Assembly (NCBI RefSeq): GCF_900129115.1
Contig: NZ_FQUR01000008.1
Span: 124,001-188,000, forward strand
Source of the DNA: Thermoanaerobacter uzonensis DSM 18761
GTDB taxonomy: Bacteria; Bacillota; Thermoanaerobacteria; Thermoanaerobacterales; Thermoanaerobacteraceae
Reading direction: 5' to 3'
Length of the DNA stretch: 64,000 nt
Shown here: in pieces, positions 9,739-19,051 of the stretch
How positions within the stretch are numbered: position 1 is the stretch's first letter
How the letters are laid out: every line of letters starts with the position of its first letter
Notes under the pieces: model-generated
Databases searched by the model: none
What the model was told of the DNA's origin: nothing
The model's input: the letters and a program-made list of their open reading frames with translations, nothing else
Program-made: the position numbers and the translations under genes

Positions 9739-11160
9739 ATGCGAAATACTTATCAGAATCCGTTAATAACAAGATATGCTAGCAAAGAAATGGCCCAAAT
9801 CTTCTCTGACGACGAAAAATTTAAAACTTGGCGAAGATTATGGGTAGCCTTGGCAAAAAGCCAAAAAGAATTAGGGCTTAATATTACAGATGAACAGATT
9901 AAAGAAATGGAAGAAAATATAGACAACATAAACTATGAAGATGCGGAAAAATTCGAAAGAGAATTTCGACATGATGTTATGGCTCACATACATGCCTATG
10001 GTCTTTTGTGCCCTAAAGCAAAACCTATAATTCATTTAGGAGCCACCTCTGCTTTTGTAGATGACAATACAGACATTATTTTGATGGATAAGGCTTTTAA
10101 GCTAATTGAAAAGAAGCTTCTTAAAGTAATAAAAATTCTATCCGAATTTGCTTTAAAATATAAAGATTTACCTACTTTAGGTTATACTCACTTTCAACCA
10201 GCTCAACTTACTACGGTTGGTAAAAGAGCATGCCTTTGGATACAAGATTTAATTCTCGATTTACAAGATTTAAGATATAGAAGAGAAAACATAATGTTAA
10301 GAGGAGTAAAAGGAACCACTGGTACACAAGCAAGTTTTATGGAACTTTTTGGTGGTGATGAAGAAAAAGTAAAAGAGCTAGACAGATTAGTAGTAGAAAA
10401 AATGGGATATAAAAAGTCCTTCCCCGTGACAGGGCAAACTTATACGAGAAAATATGACTTTATGCTCTTGTCTGTATTGAGCGGTATTGCTCAAAGTGCT
10501 CACAAATTCAGCAATGATCTAAGGCTTTTACAACATTTGAGAGAAATTGAAGAGCCCTTTGAAGAAAAACAAATAGGTTCCTCTGCAATGGCTTATAAAA
10601 GAAATCCTATGAGAAGCGAGAGAATGGCAGCTTTAAGTAGGTATGTTATTGTCACACTTTTAAATGCATCTATTACTTCTTCTGCTCAATGGTTTGAAAG
10701 AACTTTAGATGATTCAGCTAACAGACGAATTGTAATACCCGAAATGTTCCTTGCCACAGATGCTATATTAAATCTTTATATAAACATTGCGTCTGGTTTA
10801 AAAGTAAACAAAAAAGTAATTGAAAAAAATGTGATGAAGGAATTGCCTTTTATGGCTACAGAAAAGATTTTAATGGAAGCTGTGCTTAAAGGTGGGGACA
10901 GACAAGAGTTACATGAAGCTATAAGAGTATACTCCTTAAAAGCGGCAGAAGAAGTTAAAAATGGAGAAGAAAATAGGTTGCTAGATTATATACAAAATGA
11001 CCAAAGATTTAAACTTTCCCAAGAAGAAATTAAAGAATTAGTTGACCCTATAAAATTTACCGGAAGAGCTGTAAGCCAGACTGAAGAATACATTAAGGAA
11101 ATTGTAAACCCTATTTTAGCAGATTTTAAAGAAGATGTAGAAGCAAAAGTAGAAGTGTAA
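9739..11160 (+). CDS. purB: Adenylosuccinate lyase
   Basis: Fumarase/aspartase-superfamily lyase that splits succinyl-AICAR and adenylosuccinate in purine synthesis. The signature [12 protein letters not shown] occupies residues 280-291. [12 protein letters not shown] and [16 protein letters not shown] are the other two active-site regions. At 473 residues it belongs to the longer, eukaryote-like PurB subfamily found in some clostridia. The ATG follows GAGGAGG. No other purine genes are near, so it is genetically separate from a pur operon. Confidence 0.95.
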   Translation: MRNTYQNPLITRYASKEMAQIFSDDEKFKTWRRLWVALAKSQKELGLNITDEQIKEMEENIDNINYEDAEKFEREFRHDVMAHIHAYGLLCPKAKPIIHLGATSAFVDDNTDIILMDKAFKLIEKKLLKVIKILSEFALKYKDLPTLGYTHFQPAQLTTVGKRACLWIQDLILDLQDLRYRRENIMLRGVKGTTGTQASFMELFGGDEEKVKELDRLVVEKMGYKKSFPVTGQTYTRKYDFMLLSVLSGIAQSAHKFSNDLRLLQHLREIEEPFEEKQIGSSAMAYKRNPMRSERMAALSRYVIVTLLNASITSSAQWFERTLDDSANRRIVIPEMFLATDAILNLYINIASGLKVNKKVIEKNVMKELPFMATEKILMEAVLKGGDRQELHEAIRVYSLKAAEEVKNGEENRLLDYIQNDQRFKLSQEEIKELVDPIKFTGRAVSQTEEYIKEIVNPILADFKEDVEAKVEV

Positions 11161-11174
11161 AATTTGTTCACTTT

Positions 11175-11223
11175 CCACATCCCAATATCATAGAATAACA
11201 ATAAAATTGGTATTGGGATGTGG
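11175..11223 (+). promoter_or_regulatory. Inverted repeat over the spoVK ribosome-binding region
   Basis: Perfect 13-base arms CCACATCCCAATA (11175-11187) and TATTGGGATGTGG (11211-11223) enclose 23 bases. The 3' arm runs into the only G-rich stretch before the spoVK ATG at 11230. There is no T run, so translational control or a protein-binding site is more likely than termination of purB. Confidence 0.6.
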
Positions 11224-11229
11224 TGGTAG

Positions 11230-12126
11230 ATGGGAATATGGCCAGTTTTCTTTGAAGGATATAAAATAGAAAAAAAGTTAGAAGATAAACCTAAAGAAGT
11301 TACAACAACTGTAGATGATAAAAAATTACAAGAAGAAGCTTTAAAAGAGCTAAATTCTTTGATAGGCCTTAATAAAGTGAAAGAAATTATACAAGAAATT
11401 TACGCTTTCTCACAACTGCAAATAAAGCGTAAAAAGGAAGGATTAGCCACTGAACCTATAGTATTACATATGATATTTAAAGGTAATCCAGGAACAGGCA
11501 AAACTACTGTAGCAAGGATATTAGGAAAACTTTTAAAAAGTATAGGAGTTTTAGAAAAAGGCCATGTAGTTGAAGTAGAGAGAGCTGATCTGGTAGGAGA
11601 ATACATAGGACATACTGCTCACAGAGTCCGTGAAAATGTAAAAAAAGCTTTGGGAGGAATTTTGTTTGTAGATGAAGCTTATTCTTTGGCAAGGGGTGGA
11701 GAAAAAGACTTTGGCAAAGAAGCTATTGATACTCTTGTCAAAGAAATGGAAGATAATAGGAATAAATTTATACTTATATTAGCAGGGTACAAACACGAAA
11801 TGGAATATTTTTTAAATACCAATCCCGGACTTCGCTCCAGGTTTCCAATCCAGATAGATTTTCCTGATTATACTATAGATGAACTTCTTCAGATTGCGGA
11901 AGTCATGGTAGAAAACAGGCAATATAAGCTTACAGAAAGTGCAAAGAGAAAATTAATGAAAATATTGATTCGTGACGACAATTCAAGAGAAATAGGAAAC
12001 GCGCGCCTTGTAAGGAATATTATAGAAAGAGCAATTAGAAAACAGGCTGTAAGAGTTTTAAGCAAAATAAATATAACCAAAGAAGATTTAATAACAATAG
12101 ACAGTATAGACATTAGAGAGGACTGA
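11230..12126 (+). CDS. spoVK: Stage V sporulation protein K, AAA+ ATPase
   Basis: CbbX/SpoVK-type AAA+ ATPase of 298 residues, expressed in the mother cell in Bacillus and needed for spore maturation. Walker A is GNPGTGKTT (K91), Walker B is GGILFVDEAYSL, and sensor/arginine-finger region is NPGLRSRFP. The start region MGIWPVFFEGYK lacks a strong Shine-Dalgarno sequence; the G-rich bases before it are part of a long inverted repeat. The gene is followed after four bases by the ynbB-like gene, as in Bacillus apart from the missing hflX. Confidence 0.93.
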   Translation: MGIWPVFFEGYKIEKKLEDKPKEVTTTVDDKKLQEEALKELNSLIGLNKVKEIIQEIYAFSQLQIKRKKEGLATEPIVLHMIFKGNPGTGKTTVARILGKLLKSIGVLEKGHVVEVERADLVGEYIGHTAHRVRENVKKALGGILFVDEAYSLARGGEKDFGKEAIDTLVKEMEDNRNKFILILAGYKHEMEYFLNTNPGLRSRFPIQIDFPDYTIDELLQIAEVMVENRQYKLTESAKRKLMKILIRDDNSREIGNARLVRNIIERAIRKQAVRVLSKINITKEDLITIDSIDIRED

Positions 12127-12130
12127 GAAA

Positions 12131-13399
12131 ATGGACACAAAAAAATTTTTGCAGAACAATTTCCATATAAACTCAAAGATAATCGAAGTTATAGAAAAAG
12201 CAGAAAAAGATTGTTATCCTGTATTTAGAAAGATTGATAAGACTGTAGAGTACAATCAGTATAAGGTCATATATCATTTCCAAAAGAACAAATTAAGCGA
12301 TATTCATTTTAATGGCACAACTGGCTATGGATATGGTGACATCGGGCGAGAGACAATCGAAAAAATATATGCAGGAATATTTGCCGCAGAAGACGCTTTA
12401 GTAAGGCCTCAAATCGTATCTGGAACTCATGCTATAGCATTATGTCTATTTGGCAATTTAAAACCAAATGAAGAGCTAATTTCGGCTTGTGGGAGGCCTT
12501 ATGATACGTTAGAAGAAGTAATAGGGATAAAAGGGGAGGGGAGGGGAAGTTTAAAAGAATACGGAGTTATATATAAAGAAATTCCCCTCCTTAATGATGG
12601 AAAAATAGATATAGAAAGTGTAAAAAAAGCAATAACCTCAAAAACTAAAATGGTGATGATTCAACGATCAAAAGGGTATGACTATAGAAAGTCTTTGAAG
12701 ATAGAAGATATAGAAAAGGCAATTAGTGAAATTAAAAAGGTAAAAGAAGATGTAATTATATTTGTAGATAATTGCTATGGAGAATTTACTGAGATAAAAG
12801 AACCAACAGAAGTAGGAGCCGACATTATAGCAGGTTCTCTTATAAAAAACATAGGTGGGGGAATTGCTCCTACAGGTGGATATGTAGTAGGAAAAAAGGG
12901 ATTAGTTGAAAATGCTTCTTATAGGCTATATGCCCCTGGCATAGGAAAAGAGGTAGGTCCTTCTTTAGATTTAAATAGATTGATTTTACAAGGGTTATTT
13001 TTTGCACCTCAAGTGGTAGGACAAGCTTTAAAAGGAGCTGCTCTTTTAGCGAAAATTATGTCAGACTTAGGCTATGAAGTTACTCCAAAATATGACGAAG
13101 AGAGAACTGACATAGTTCAAGCTATCAAATTTAAAACTTCTAAAGAGTTGATATCTTTCATCCAGGGAATACAAATGGGATCCCCAGTAGACTCTCATGT
13201 AATTCCTGAGCCGTGGGACATGCCAGGATATCAGGATAAAGTCATAATGGCAGCAGGAGGATTTATACAAGGATCTTCTATAGAGTTAAGTGCAGATGCA
13301 CCTATAAGAGAACCTTATATCGCATACGTGCAAGGTGGTCTTACTTATCCTCAAGTAAAATTGGCAATAGCTATTGCTTTAAATAATATTTACAAGTAA
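12131..13399 (+). CDS. YnbB-like PLP enzyme (methionine gamma-lyase / aluminium-resistance family)
   Basis: Pyridoxal-phosphate protein of 422 residues belonging to the family often named aluminium resistance protein or methionine gamma-lyase-like. FNGTTGYGYGDIGRETIE and the PLP lysine region GSLIKNIGGGIAPTGGY (K239) are characteristic, and VDNCYGEF holds the aspartate that binds the pyridine nitrogen. The true substrate is unknown. It sits in an operon with spoVK and ends at a strong bidirectional hairpin. Confidence 0.88.
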   Translation: MDTKKFLQNNFHINSKIIEVIEKAEKDCYPVFRKIDKTVEYNQYKVIYHFQKNKLSDIHFNGTTGYGYGDIGRETIEKIYAGIFAAEDALVRPQIVSGTHAIALCLFGNLKPNEELISACGRPYDTLEEVIGIKGEGRGSLKEYGVIYKEIPLLNDGKIDIESVKKAITSKTKMVMIQRSKGYDYRKSLKIEDIEKAISEIKKVKEDVIIFVDNCYGEFTEIKEPTEVGADIIAGSLIKNIGGGIAPTGGYVVGKKGLVENASYRLYAPGIGKEVGPSLDLNRLILQGLFFAPQVVGQALKGAALLAKIMSDLGYEVTPKYDEERTDIVQAIKFKTSKELISFIQGIQMGSPVDSHVIPEPWDMPGYQDKVIMAAGGFIQGSSIELSADAPIREPYIAYVQGGLTYPQVKLAIAIALNNIYK

Positions 13400-13445
13400 A
13401 ATAAAGTCCGAAAGGAAGAAATTTCTTCTTTTCGGACTTTATTTT
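13398..13445. terminator. Bidirectional terminator between convergent ynbB-like and recombinase genes
   Basis: A long near-perfect stem centred on AAAGTCCGAAA / TTTTCGGACTTT, with A runs on the left and T runs on the right, can terminate the + strand operon and the minus-strand recombinase gene. Confidence 0.85.
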
Positions 13446-14430
13446 AATCTTCTTTTTGTGATAAAGGATTTTTATTTACAGCTTCTTTTAATTGCGAATC
13501 ATCCACATGGGTATAAATTTGCGTCGTAGACACGTTAGAATGCCCTAGGAGCTTTTGTAAAGTCCTTATATCTACATTACCATATCTGTACATCAAAGTC
13601 GCGGCTGTATGGCGCAATTTATGGGCAGAATATTTTTTTCCTTCTAAATTAGCATTTTTTAAATGTTTTTTTACGGTATATTGCACAGTTTTAACACTTA
13701 TGCGTTTAAGCCTTTTGCTCAAAAACAAAGCCTTTTTATCTTTGACTCCTTCTTTTGGCCTTACTTCTAAATATGTATTTATTGCATTAATACAGGCATC
13801 ATTTAAATAAACTGTTCTTTGTTTATTTCCTTTTCCTATAACAGTTAGTTTATCATCTTTTATGTCGTCTAGATTTATAGTCACCAGTTCAGAAACTCTG
13901 AGCCCACAGTTTAAAAACAAAGTGATAATAGCGTAATCTCTTTCTTTAAAGGGCCCATCTATAGAATTTAAAAGCTTCTTGCTCTCATCAAGGGTGAGGT
14001 AAATAGGCTGTCTTACAGAAAGTTTTGGCGACTCTAATTCTTGAGTAGGATTTTTGCTTAGCACTTTAGCTTTTTTGTAAAGATAATTATAAAAAGACCT
14101 TAAACTTGCTACTTTTCGAGCACGAGCAGGGGGAGTATTAGACCTTTCGTTAGTTACAAAGTTAAGGTAGGCGTATAAGTCGTTTAAATCAACAGATTCT
14201 ATCAAATCAACATCTACATCAGAAATATCTATTTCATCAAATTCTACATTGGGACTAGTTTTTCCGCGCCTTTGCTTTAAAAAGCGCAAAAACAAAACTA
14301 AATCATAAGCATAAGCTTTTACAGTATTATAAGAACGGGCTTTTACAGTTGAGAAGTAGTTTAAAAATTCTTCAAGAAGAGGGGGATATTTAATAGAACC
14401 ATTATTAGAAGTATTTTCATCATTAGACAT
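13444..14430 (-). CDS. Tyrosine recombinase (XerC/XerD type), catalytically intact
   Basis: 328-residue site-specific tyrosine recombinase. The N-terminal SAM-like core-binding domain is followed by a catalytic domain with all six expected residues: R178 (CGLRVSELV), K200 (GKGNKQR), H270 and R273 (AHKLRHTA), H297 (LLGHS) and Y306 (TTQIYTHV). An ATG at 14430 lies 8 bases after AAAGGAG; a TTG at 14436 is only 2 bases after it and is less likely. A 32-bp palindrome lies 32 bases upstream. It is the better candidate for chromosome-dimer resolution, because the other Xer-like gene here has lost its catalytic residues. Confidence 0.93.
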   Translation of the reverse strand: MSNDENTSNNGSIKYPPLLEEFLNYFSTVKARSYNTVKAYAYDLVLFLRFLKQRRGKTSPNVEFDEIDISDVDVDLIESVDLNDLYAYLNFVTNERSNTPPARARKVASLRSFYNYLYKKAKVLSKNPTQELESPKLSVRQPIYLTLDESKKLLNSIDGPFKERDYAIITLFLNCGLRVSELVTINLDDIKDDKLTVIGKGNKQRTVYLNDACINAINTYLEVRPKEGVKDKKALFLSKRLKRISVKTVQYTVKKHLKNANLEGKKYSAHKLRHTAATLMYRYGNVDIRTLQKLLGHSNVSTTQIYTHVDDSQLKEAVNKNPLSQKED

Positions 14431-14461
14431 TTTCAAAACTCCTTTCTATTTTTTATAATTC

Positions 14462-14493
14462 TAATTATACGAAATAACTATTTCGTATAATTA
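14462..14493. repeat. 32-bp palindrome in the leader of the recombinase gene
   Basis: Perfect 15-base inverted arms TAATTATACGAAATA (14462-14476) and TATTTCGTATAATTA (14479-14493) are separated by two bases. It lies between the probable -10 region and the ribosome site of the recombinase gene. It has the size and symmetry of a recombinase site or of an operator for autoregulation. Confidence 0.8.
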
Positions 14494-14560
14494 CTTATAT
14501 ATTATAATACCATAAATATAATACTTAAATCAAGCTACTTTAGAGACTGGCGCTCAAAAT

Positions 14561-14607
14561 TATTAAAAAGCTCAAGGAATCTTAGTTTAGCAAGATTCCT
14601 TGAGCTT
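14561..14607 (-). terminator. Rho-independent terminator of the proC-rnhA unit
   Basis: A perfect 16-bp stem (14568-14583 and 14592-14607, core CTCAAGGAATCTT) with an 8-base loop is followed, reading the minus strand, by TTTTTAATAATTTT. Confidence 0.9.
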
Positions 14608-14614
14608 AAAACTC

Positions 14615-15073
14615 TTATAACTTTTTAGTGTTTCTTTTTATTTGCTCTGTAGCCAGTCTATCACATAAATTGTTGTATTCACTATCTGCATGACCTTTTA
14701 CTTTAATCCAATTGATTTGATGTCTTTTTGAAACCTCTAAAAGCTCTTTCCATAACTCTTGATTTTCTACTGGAGTTTTATCTGATTTTAGCCAATTGTT
14801 TTTCTGCCACTTTTCAAGCCAGCCTTCTTTAAAGGCATTTATTACATAACTACTGTCACTATATAAATTAACTTTACAAGGCCTTTTTAAGGCTTTCAAA
14901 GCTTCTATTACTGCTTTTAATTCCATTCTATTGTTTGTAGTATTTTCTTCAAATCCTGATATTTCTTTTTTTGTTCCTTTGTACAGTAAAACTGCTGCCC
15001 AGCCACCTGGACCAGGATTACCACTACAAGCTCCATCTGTGTATATTTCAACAGCATCGATATTATTTGACAT
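14615..15073 (-). CDS. rnhA: Ribonuclease HI
   Basis: Cleaves the RNA strand of RNA-DNA hybrids. The 152-residue length is normal. The catalytic carboxylates are visible as D in IYTDGACSGNPGPGGW, E in TTNNRMELKAV, D in LYSDSSYVI, and D in VKGHADSEYNNLCDRLA. It starts two bases after the proC stop, so the pair is co-transcribed, and it ends at a strong terminator. Confidence 0.97.
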   Translation of the reverse strand: MSNNIDAVEIYTDGACSGNPGPGGWAAVLLYKGTKKEISGFEENTTNNRMELKAVIEALKALKRPCKVNLYSDSSYVINAFKEGWLEKWQKNNWLKSDKTPVENQELWKELLEVSKRHQINWIKVKGHADSEYNNLCDRLATEQIKRNTKKL

Positions 15074-15075
15074 TT

Positions 15076-15870
15076 CTACTTCAATCCTTTTGTTTTTTGA
15101 TATGCTGCAGCCACTGCTTCAATTACCGCACTTCTCATTGCATTTTTTTCCAAAATCCTTATACCTTCAATAGTTGTACCACCTGGAGATGTTACCATGT
15201 CTTTTAATTGGCCAGGATGAAAACCTGTTTTTAATACCATGTTACCTGCACCAGCTACAGCCTTTGAGGCTAATTTATACGCAACATCTCTTGGTAATCC
15301 CAATAGTACACCACCATCTGCCAATGCTTCAATAAACATGTACACAAATGCTGGACTACAACTAGAGACAGCCATTGCAGCATCAATCAACTTTTCTTCT
15401 ACTTCTACAATTTCCCCACAGGTTTTAAAAATCTTCTCCACAATTTCTTTATCCTCTTGTTGTATCTCTTGCGAGTAACTTATAGCAGTAACACCTTCTC
15501 CTATTAAAGCAGGAGTATTAGGTATTGTTCTTATTATTTTTCCTGTTTTTAAAATATCTTTGACATGACTTATAGTTATACCCGGAGCTATAGTAATTAT
15601 TATTTTTTTATCAGTTACTTTTACTTTTATTTCTTCTAATACAGCATCGTAAATATTAGGTTTTACTGCTAAAATGATAATATCTGACTTTTCAGTTAAG
15701 TCAATATTGTCTTTTGCAACAATAACACCAAATTCTTTTTCTAATCCCGCTGTTTTTTCTTTCACTGGATCATAAAGAATTAAATCTTCAGCGTCTATAA
15801 AATCTGCCTTTAATATGCCCTTTATAAGAGCAAGTCCCATATTGCCGACTCCTATAAAACCAATCTTCAT
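15076..15870 (-). CDS. proC: Pyrroline-5-carboxylate reductase
   Basis: NAD(P)H-dependent last step of proline synthesis. The N-terminal Rossmann motif GFIGVGNMGLALIKG and the C-terminal signature with MVTSPGGTTIEGIRILE are present, and the 264-residue length is usual. The ATG follows GGGGAG. It is the first gene of a two-gene unit with rnhA. No proA or proB lies in the window. Confidence 0.96.
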   Translation of the reverse strand: MKIGFIGVGNMGLALIKGILKADFIDAEDLILYDPVKEKTAGLEKEFGVIVAKDNIDLTEKSDIIILAVKPNIYDAVLEEIKVKVTDKKIIITIAPGITISHVKDILKTGKIIRTIPNTPALIGEGVTAISYSQEIQQEDKEIVEKIFKTCGEIVEVEEKLIDAAMAVSSCSPAFVYMFIEALADGGVLLGLPRDVAYKLASKAVAGAGNMVLKTGFHPGQLKDMVTSPGGTTIEGIRILEKNAMRSAVIEAVAAAYQKTKGLK

Positions 15871-15896
15871 CTTGAAAAACTCCCCTACTTTGTTAT

Positions 15897-15937
15897 TTCA
15901 AAAAAACAGTATTAGTTACCCTAATACTGTTTTTTTG
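15897..15937 (-). terminator. Rho-independent terminator of hfq
   Basis: A 15-bp stem (15901-15915 and 15921-15935, core ACAGTATTAG) with A runs on the left gives, on the minus strand, a stem ending in six Ts. Confidence 0.85.
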
Positions 15938-15940
15938 TTT

Positions 15941-16201
15941 TTACTCTTCTTTCTTCTCATCCTTATCAGAACCAGAGAAGATTACAGGCTTTTGGGGTGT
16001 AATTGTCGAAATTGCATGCTTATAGATAAGAAGTTGTTGTTTATTCTCTGACTCCAACACCACTGTAAAATTATCAAATCCTTTCACCAAACCCTTTAAT
16101 TGGAATCCGTTGATTAAGTAAATAGTTACTGGTACATGCTCTTTTCTCACTTGATTTAAAAAGATATCCTGTAAATTAATAGCTGCTTTTGAACTTGCCA
16201 T
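15941..16201 (-). CDS. hfq: RNA chaperone Hfq
   Basis: Sm-like hexameric RNA-binding protein. In its 86 residues it has the Sm1 region ([20 protein letters not shown] with [14 protein letters not shown]) and the Sm2 region ([11 protein letters not shown]). The C-terminal tail after the Sm core is short and ends in charged residues, as in other Gram-positive Hfq proteins. The ATG follows GGGGG. It lies just after miaA, the conserved miaA-hfq order. Confidence 0.98.
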   Translation of the reverse strand: MASSKAAINLQDIFLNQVRKEHVPVTIYLINGFQLKGLVKGFDNFTVVLESENKQQLLIYKHAISTITPQKPVIFSGSDKDEKKEE

Positions 16202-16243
16202 CTTTATCCCCCTTCTTTAATATGTATCATTAGTTATATTCTA

Positions 16244-17191
16244 TCAAAAATTTAATTTTCCTGCTAAATATTTAATAATATTTTTCTTGAGTTCTTCATA
16301 ATTTTCATAGTCATCTACAAAAAACCATTTGATAAAGTCATAACCCTTAAACCATGTGATCTGTCTTTTTGCATACCTCCTTGTCCCTTTTTTAATCTTT
16401 TCAACAGCTTCTTCTAAAGAAATCTCTCCTTTTAAATACTCGACAATTTCTTTATATCCTAAAGCCTGCATAGCAGTACTGTCTTTATTATACCCGATTT
16501 TTAGCAAGTTTACCACTTCTTCAACCAAATTATTTTTTATCATTTCATCTACTCTTTGATTAATTCTATCGTATAAAATTTGTCTGTCTCTGAAATTAAG
16601 CCCTATCATTATAGGCTGATACTCTAGATTTAAACGCATACCACTCATTTTTTGATAGTAAGAAATAGGTTTGCCTGTAAATTCATAAACTTCTAAAGCT
16701 CTGATGATTCTTCTAATATCATTTGAATGTATTTTTTTTGCTGCCTCTGGGTCCACACTTTTTAACTTCTCATAAAGATATTGACTGCCATAAGTATTTG
16801 CTAATTCTTTCATTTTCTCTCTAAATTCTTTGCTTCCTTCAAAATCAGAAAAGTGCATGATGTAAATTATTGAATTGATATATAAACCAGTTCCCCCTAC
16901 AATTATAGGAAGTTTCCCTCTTTTGTAAATATCCTTTATAATCTCTTTCGCTCTTTTTTCATATTCTGCTACACTAAACTCTTGATTTGGATCTACAATA
17001 TCTATCAAATAATGAGGGATGCCTTGCATTTCTTCCTTTGTAATTTTTGCTGTACCAACATTCATGTACTTATAAACTTGCATAGAGTCAGCAGAAATGA
17101 TTTCTCCATTAAATTCTTTTGCCACGTCTACTGCTAATTTAGACTTGCCAGAGGCTGTGGGCCCAACAATAAGTACAATTTGTATAGCCAT
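16244..17191 (-). CDS. miaA: tRNA dimethylallyltransferase
   Basis: Transfers a dimethylallyl group to A37 of tRNAs reading codons that start with U; MiaB, encoded a few kb upstream on the same strand, then methylthiolates this base. The P-loop GPTASGKSKLA, SADSMQVY and the GGTGLYI loop are all present, and the 315-residue length is usual. The gene follows mutL by 15 bases and precedes hfq. Confidence 0.98.
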   Translation of the reverse strand: MAIQIVLIVGPTASGKSKLAVDVAKEFNGEIISADSMQVYKYMNVGTAKITKEEMQGIPHYLIDIVDPNQEFSVAEYEKRAKEIIKDIYKRGKLPIIVGGTGLYINSIIYIMHFSDFEGSKEFREKMKELANTYGSQYLYEKLKSVDPEAAKKIHSNDIRRIIRALEVYEFTGKPISYYQKMSGMRLNLEYQPIMIGLNFRDRQILYDRINQRVDEMIKNNLVEEVVNLLKIGYNKDSTAMQALGYKEIVEYLKGEISLEEAVEKIKKGTRRYAKRQITWFKGYDFIKWFFVDDYENYEELKKNIIKYLAGKLNF

Positions 17192-17206
17192 CCCATCACC
17201 CTTATA

Positions 17207-19051
17207 TTACATAATTCTTTTAAACATCTTTTCTAACTGAGTTTTTGTTATAGCGATTATAACAGGTCTTCCGTGAGGACAAGTATAAGGATTTTCTGTA
17301 ATTTTTAATTCATCAAAAAGTTTATGAATTTCTTTTTCAGATAAATTATCCATAGCTTTTACTGCAGCTTTACAAGCCATCATTATAATATTTTCTTCTT
17401 TTAAGGATATTTTATTTATAAGTTCCTTATCTTTAAGTTTTTCCACTATATCTATAAATAACTGCCTTGCTTCTGGATGTCCTAAAATTACAGGCACTTC
17501 TCTTAATATTATAGAATTGTTCCCAAATTCTTCAAATGCATAACCTAATTTATTTAAAAGCTCTTTTTCTTGATTAACAAGTTCTAAATCTCCTGGTTGT
17601 AACTCTACTACAATAGGAAATGTTACTTGCCTTGTTTGAATTTTTTCATATTGGAAAGTAAATTTTTCATATAAAATCCTTTCATGGGCAGCATGTTGGT
17701 CAATTATATAGAATACATCTTCCTTTTCTACGATTATATAAGTAGAAAATAATGTGCCCACTATTCTTATATCACTTATTTTTTTAGCAAGGTCATTTTT
17801 ATTTACTTCTTCTTTTTCATGTTCATATTCCTCATAAATTGCCAAATGGTTATCTAAACTATTATTTTTACTATTTTCTTTTAATACATTATCTTTTAAA
17901 AAAACATTCTTACCTTTAAATTCATTGTCAAGTTTCTTTTTTCCCTCTTCTAATTCTTTATCAGAAGAAGTCAAGTATAATTTTGTCTGCTCAGCTAAAA
18001 TAGTTGGAGTTTCAATTTCAAAGATATTTTTCTTTTCTTCAATTTTTACTTCTGGTATCAAGTTGTATTTATGAAGGCTATCCTTTATAGTTTTATAAAC
18101 AGCTTCAAAAATTCTTCTTTCATCTGAAAATTTTATCTCTAATTTTGAAGGATGTATATTCACATCAATCTGCCTTGGGTCTATTTCCATGTACAAAAAA
18201 ACAGCAGGATATCGGTTTACAGGTATATAAGTCTTAAAAGCTTCATCGATAGCAGCTGTAAGGGTCTTATTTTTTACATATCTTCCATTTACATAGAAAA
18301 ATTGCATATTCCTATTTGAATAATTTAAAGAATTTTTACCTGCTAAAATCTTTAATTTCAAATCTTCACTTTCAAAAGAAGCTGACATAAGAGAAGAGTA
18401 GACTTCATTTCCAAAAAGCCTTAATATTACATCTTCTATATTTCCATTGCCTGATGTTATAAACTGCAATTTCTTGTCTTTTACATATTTAAAAGAAACT
18501 TCAGGATGGGAAAGACACAATTTAGTTACAACATCGGTTATGTACATAGCTTCTGTTGAAGGACGTTTCAAAAACTTCCTTCGTGCCGGCGTATTAAAAA
18601 ACACATCTCTTACTTCAATACTACTTCCTTTTGCACAACCACAAGTAGTTTTTTCTATTACCTTTCCACCTTCCACAACAACTTTAGTACCAAATAAAGC
18701 TCCTTCTTCTTTAGTCTGTAAAGTTACATGGGAAACTGCCGCAATACTAGCTAAGGCCTCTCCTCTGAAACCTAATGTCCCTATACTGTAAAGGTCATTG
18801 TCAGATTTTATCTTGCTGGTGGCGTGCCTTTCAAAAGCTAAAATAGCGTCTATTTCATTCATTCCACAACCGTCGTCAGATACCTTTATATAAGGAATGC
18901 CACCTTCTAAAATTTCCACTGTAATATTTTTGCTTCCAGCGTCAATAGAATTTTCAATTAATTCTTTCACTATAGAAGCAGGTCTTTCAACAACTTCTCC
19001 TGCAGAAATTTTATTTATTGTATTTTCATCTAAAAGATGAATTTTATTCAT
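17207..19051 (-). CDS. mutL: DNA mismatch repair protein MutL
   Basis: GHKL-ATPase of mismatch repair that links MutS recognition to strand cleavage. The N-terminal ATPase motifs are ENSIDAG, DDGCGM and GFRGEALASI, with the family signature GFRGEAL. The C-terminal domain contains QHAAHERILYE, the DQHAAHERxxYE metal-binding motif of endonuclease-competent MutL, and CPHGRP near the end. 614 residues. Its ATG overlaps the mutS stop by four bases (ATGA), which indicates translational coupling. Confidence 0.98.
   Translation of the reverse strand: MNKIHLLDENTINKISAGEVVERPASIVKELIENSIDAGSKNITVEILEGGIPYIKVSDDGCGMNEIDAILAFERHATSKIKSDNDLYSIGTLGFRGEALASIAAVSHVTLQTKEEGALFGTKVVVEGGKVIEKTTCGCAKGSSIEVRDVFFNTPARRKFLKRPSTEAMYITDVVTKLCLSHPEVSFKYVKDKKLQFITSGNGNIEDVILRLFGNEVYSSLMSASFESEDLKLKILAGKNSLNYSNRNMQFFYVNGRYVKNKTLTAAIDEAFKTYIPVNRYPAVFLYMEIDPRQIDVNIHPSKLEIKFSDERRIFEAVYKTIKDSLHKYNLIPEVKIEEKKNIFEIETPTILAEQTKLYLTSSDKELEEGKKKLDNEFKGKNVFLKDNVLKENSKNNSLDNHLAIYEEYEHEKEEVNKNDLAKKISDIRIVGTLFSTYIIVEKEDVFYIIDQHAAHERILYEKFTFQYEKIQTRQVTFPIVVELQPGDLELVNQEKELLNKLGYAFEEFGNNSIILREVPVILGHPEARQLFIDIVEKLKDKELINKISLKEENIIMMACKAAVKAMDNLSEKEIHKLFDELKITENPYTCPHGRPVIIAITKTQLEKMFKRIM

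Noticed and set aside
11161..11200. CATAGAAT before spoVK as a sigma-E or sigma-K -10 box.
   Set aside because: No -35 element lies at the proper distance.
15990..16015. TTGTCGAAA resembling a Spo0A box.
   Set aside because: It lies inside the hfq coding sequence and is not near a promoter.
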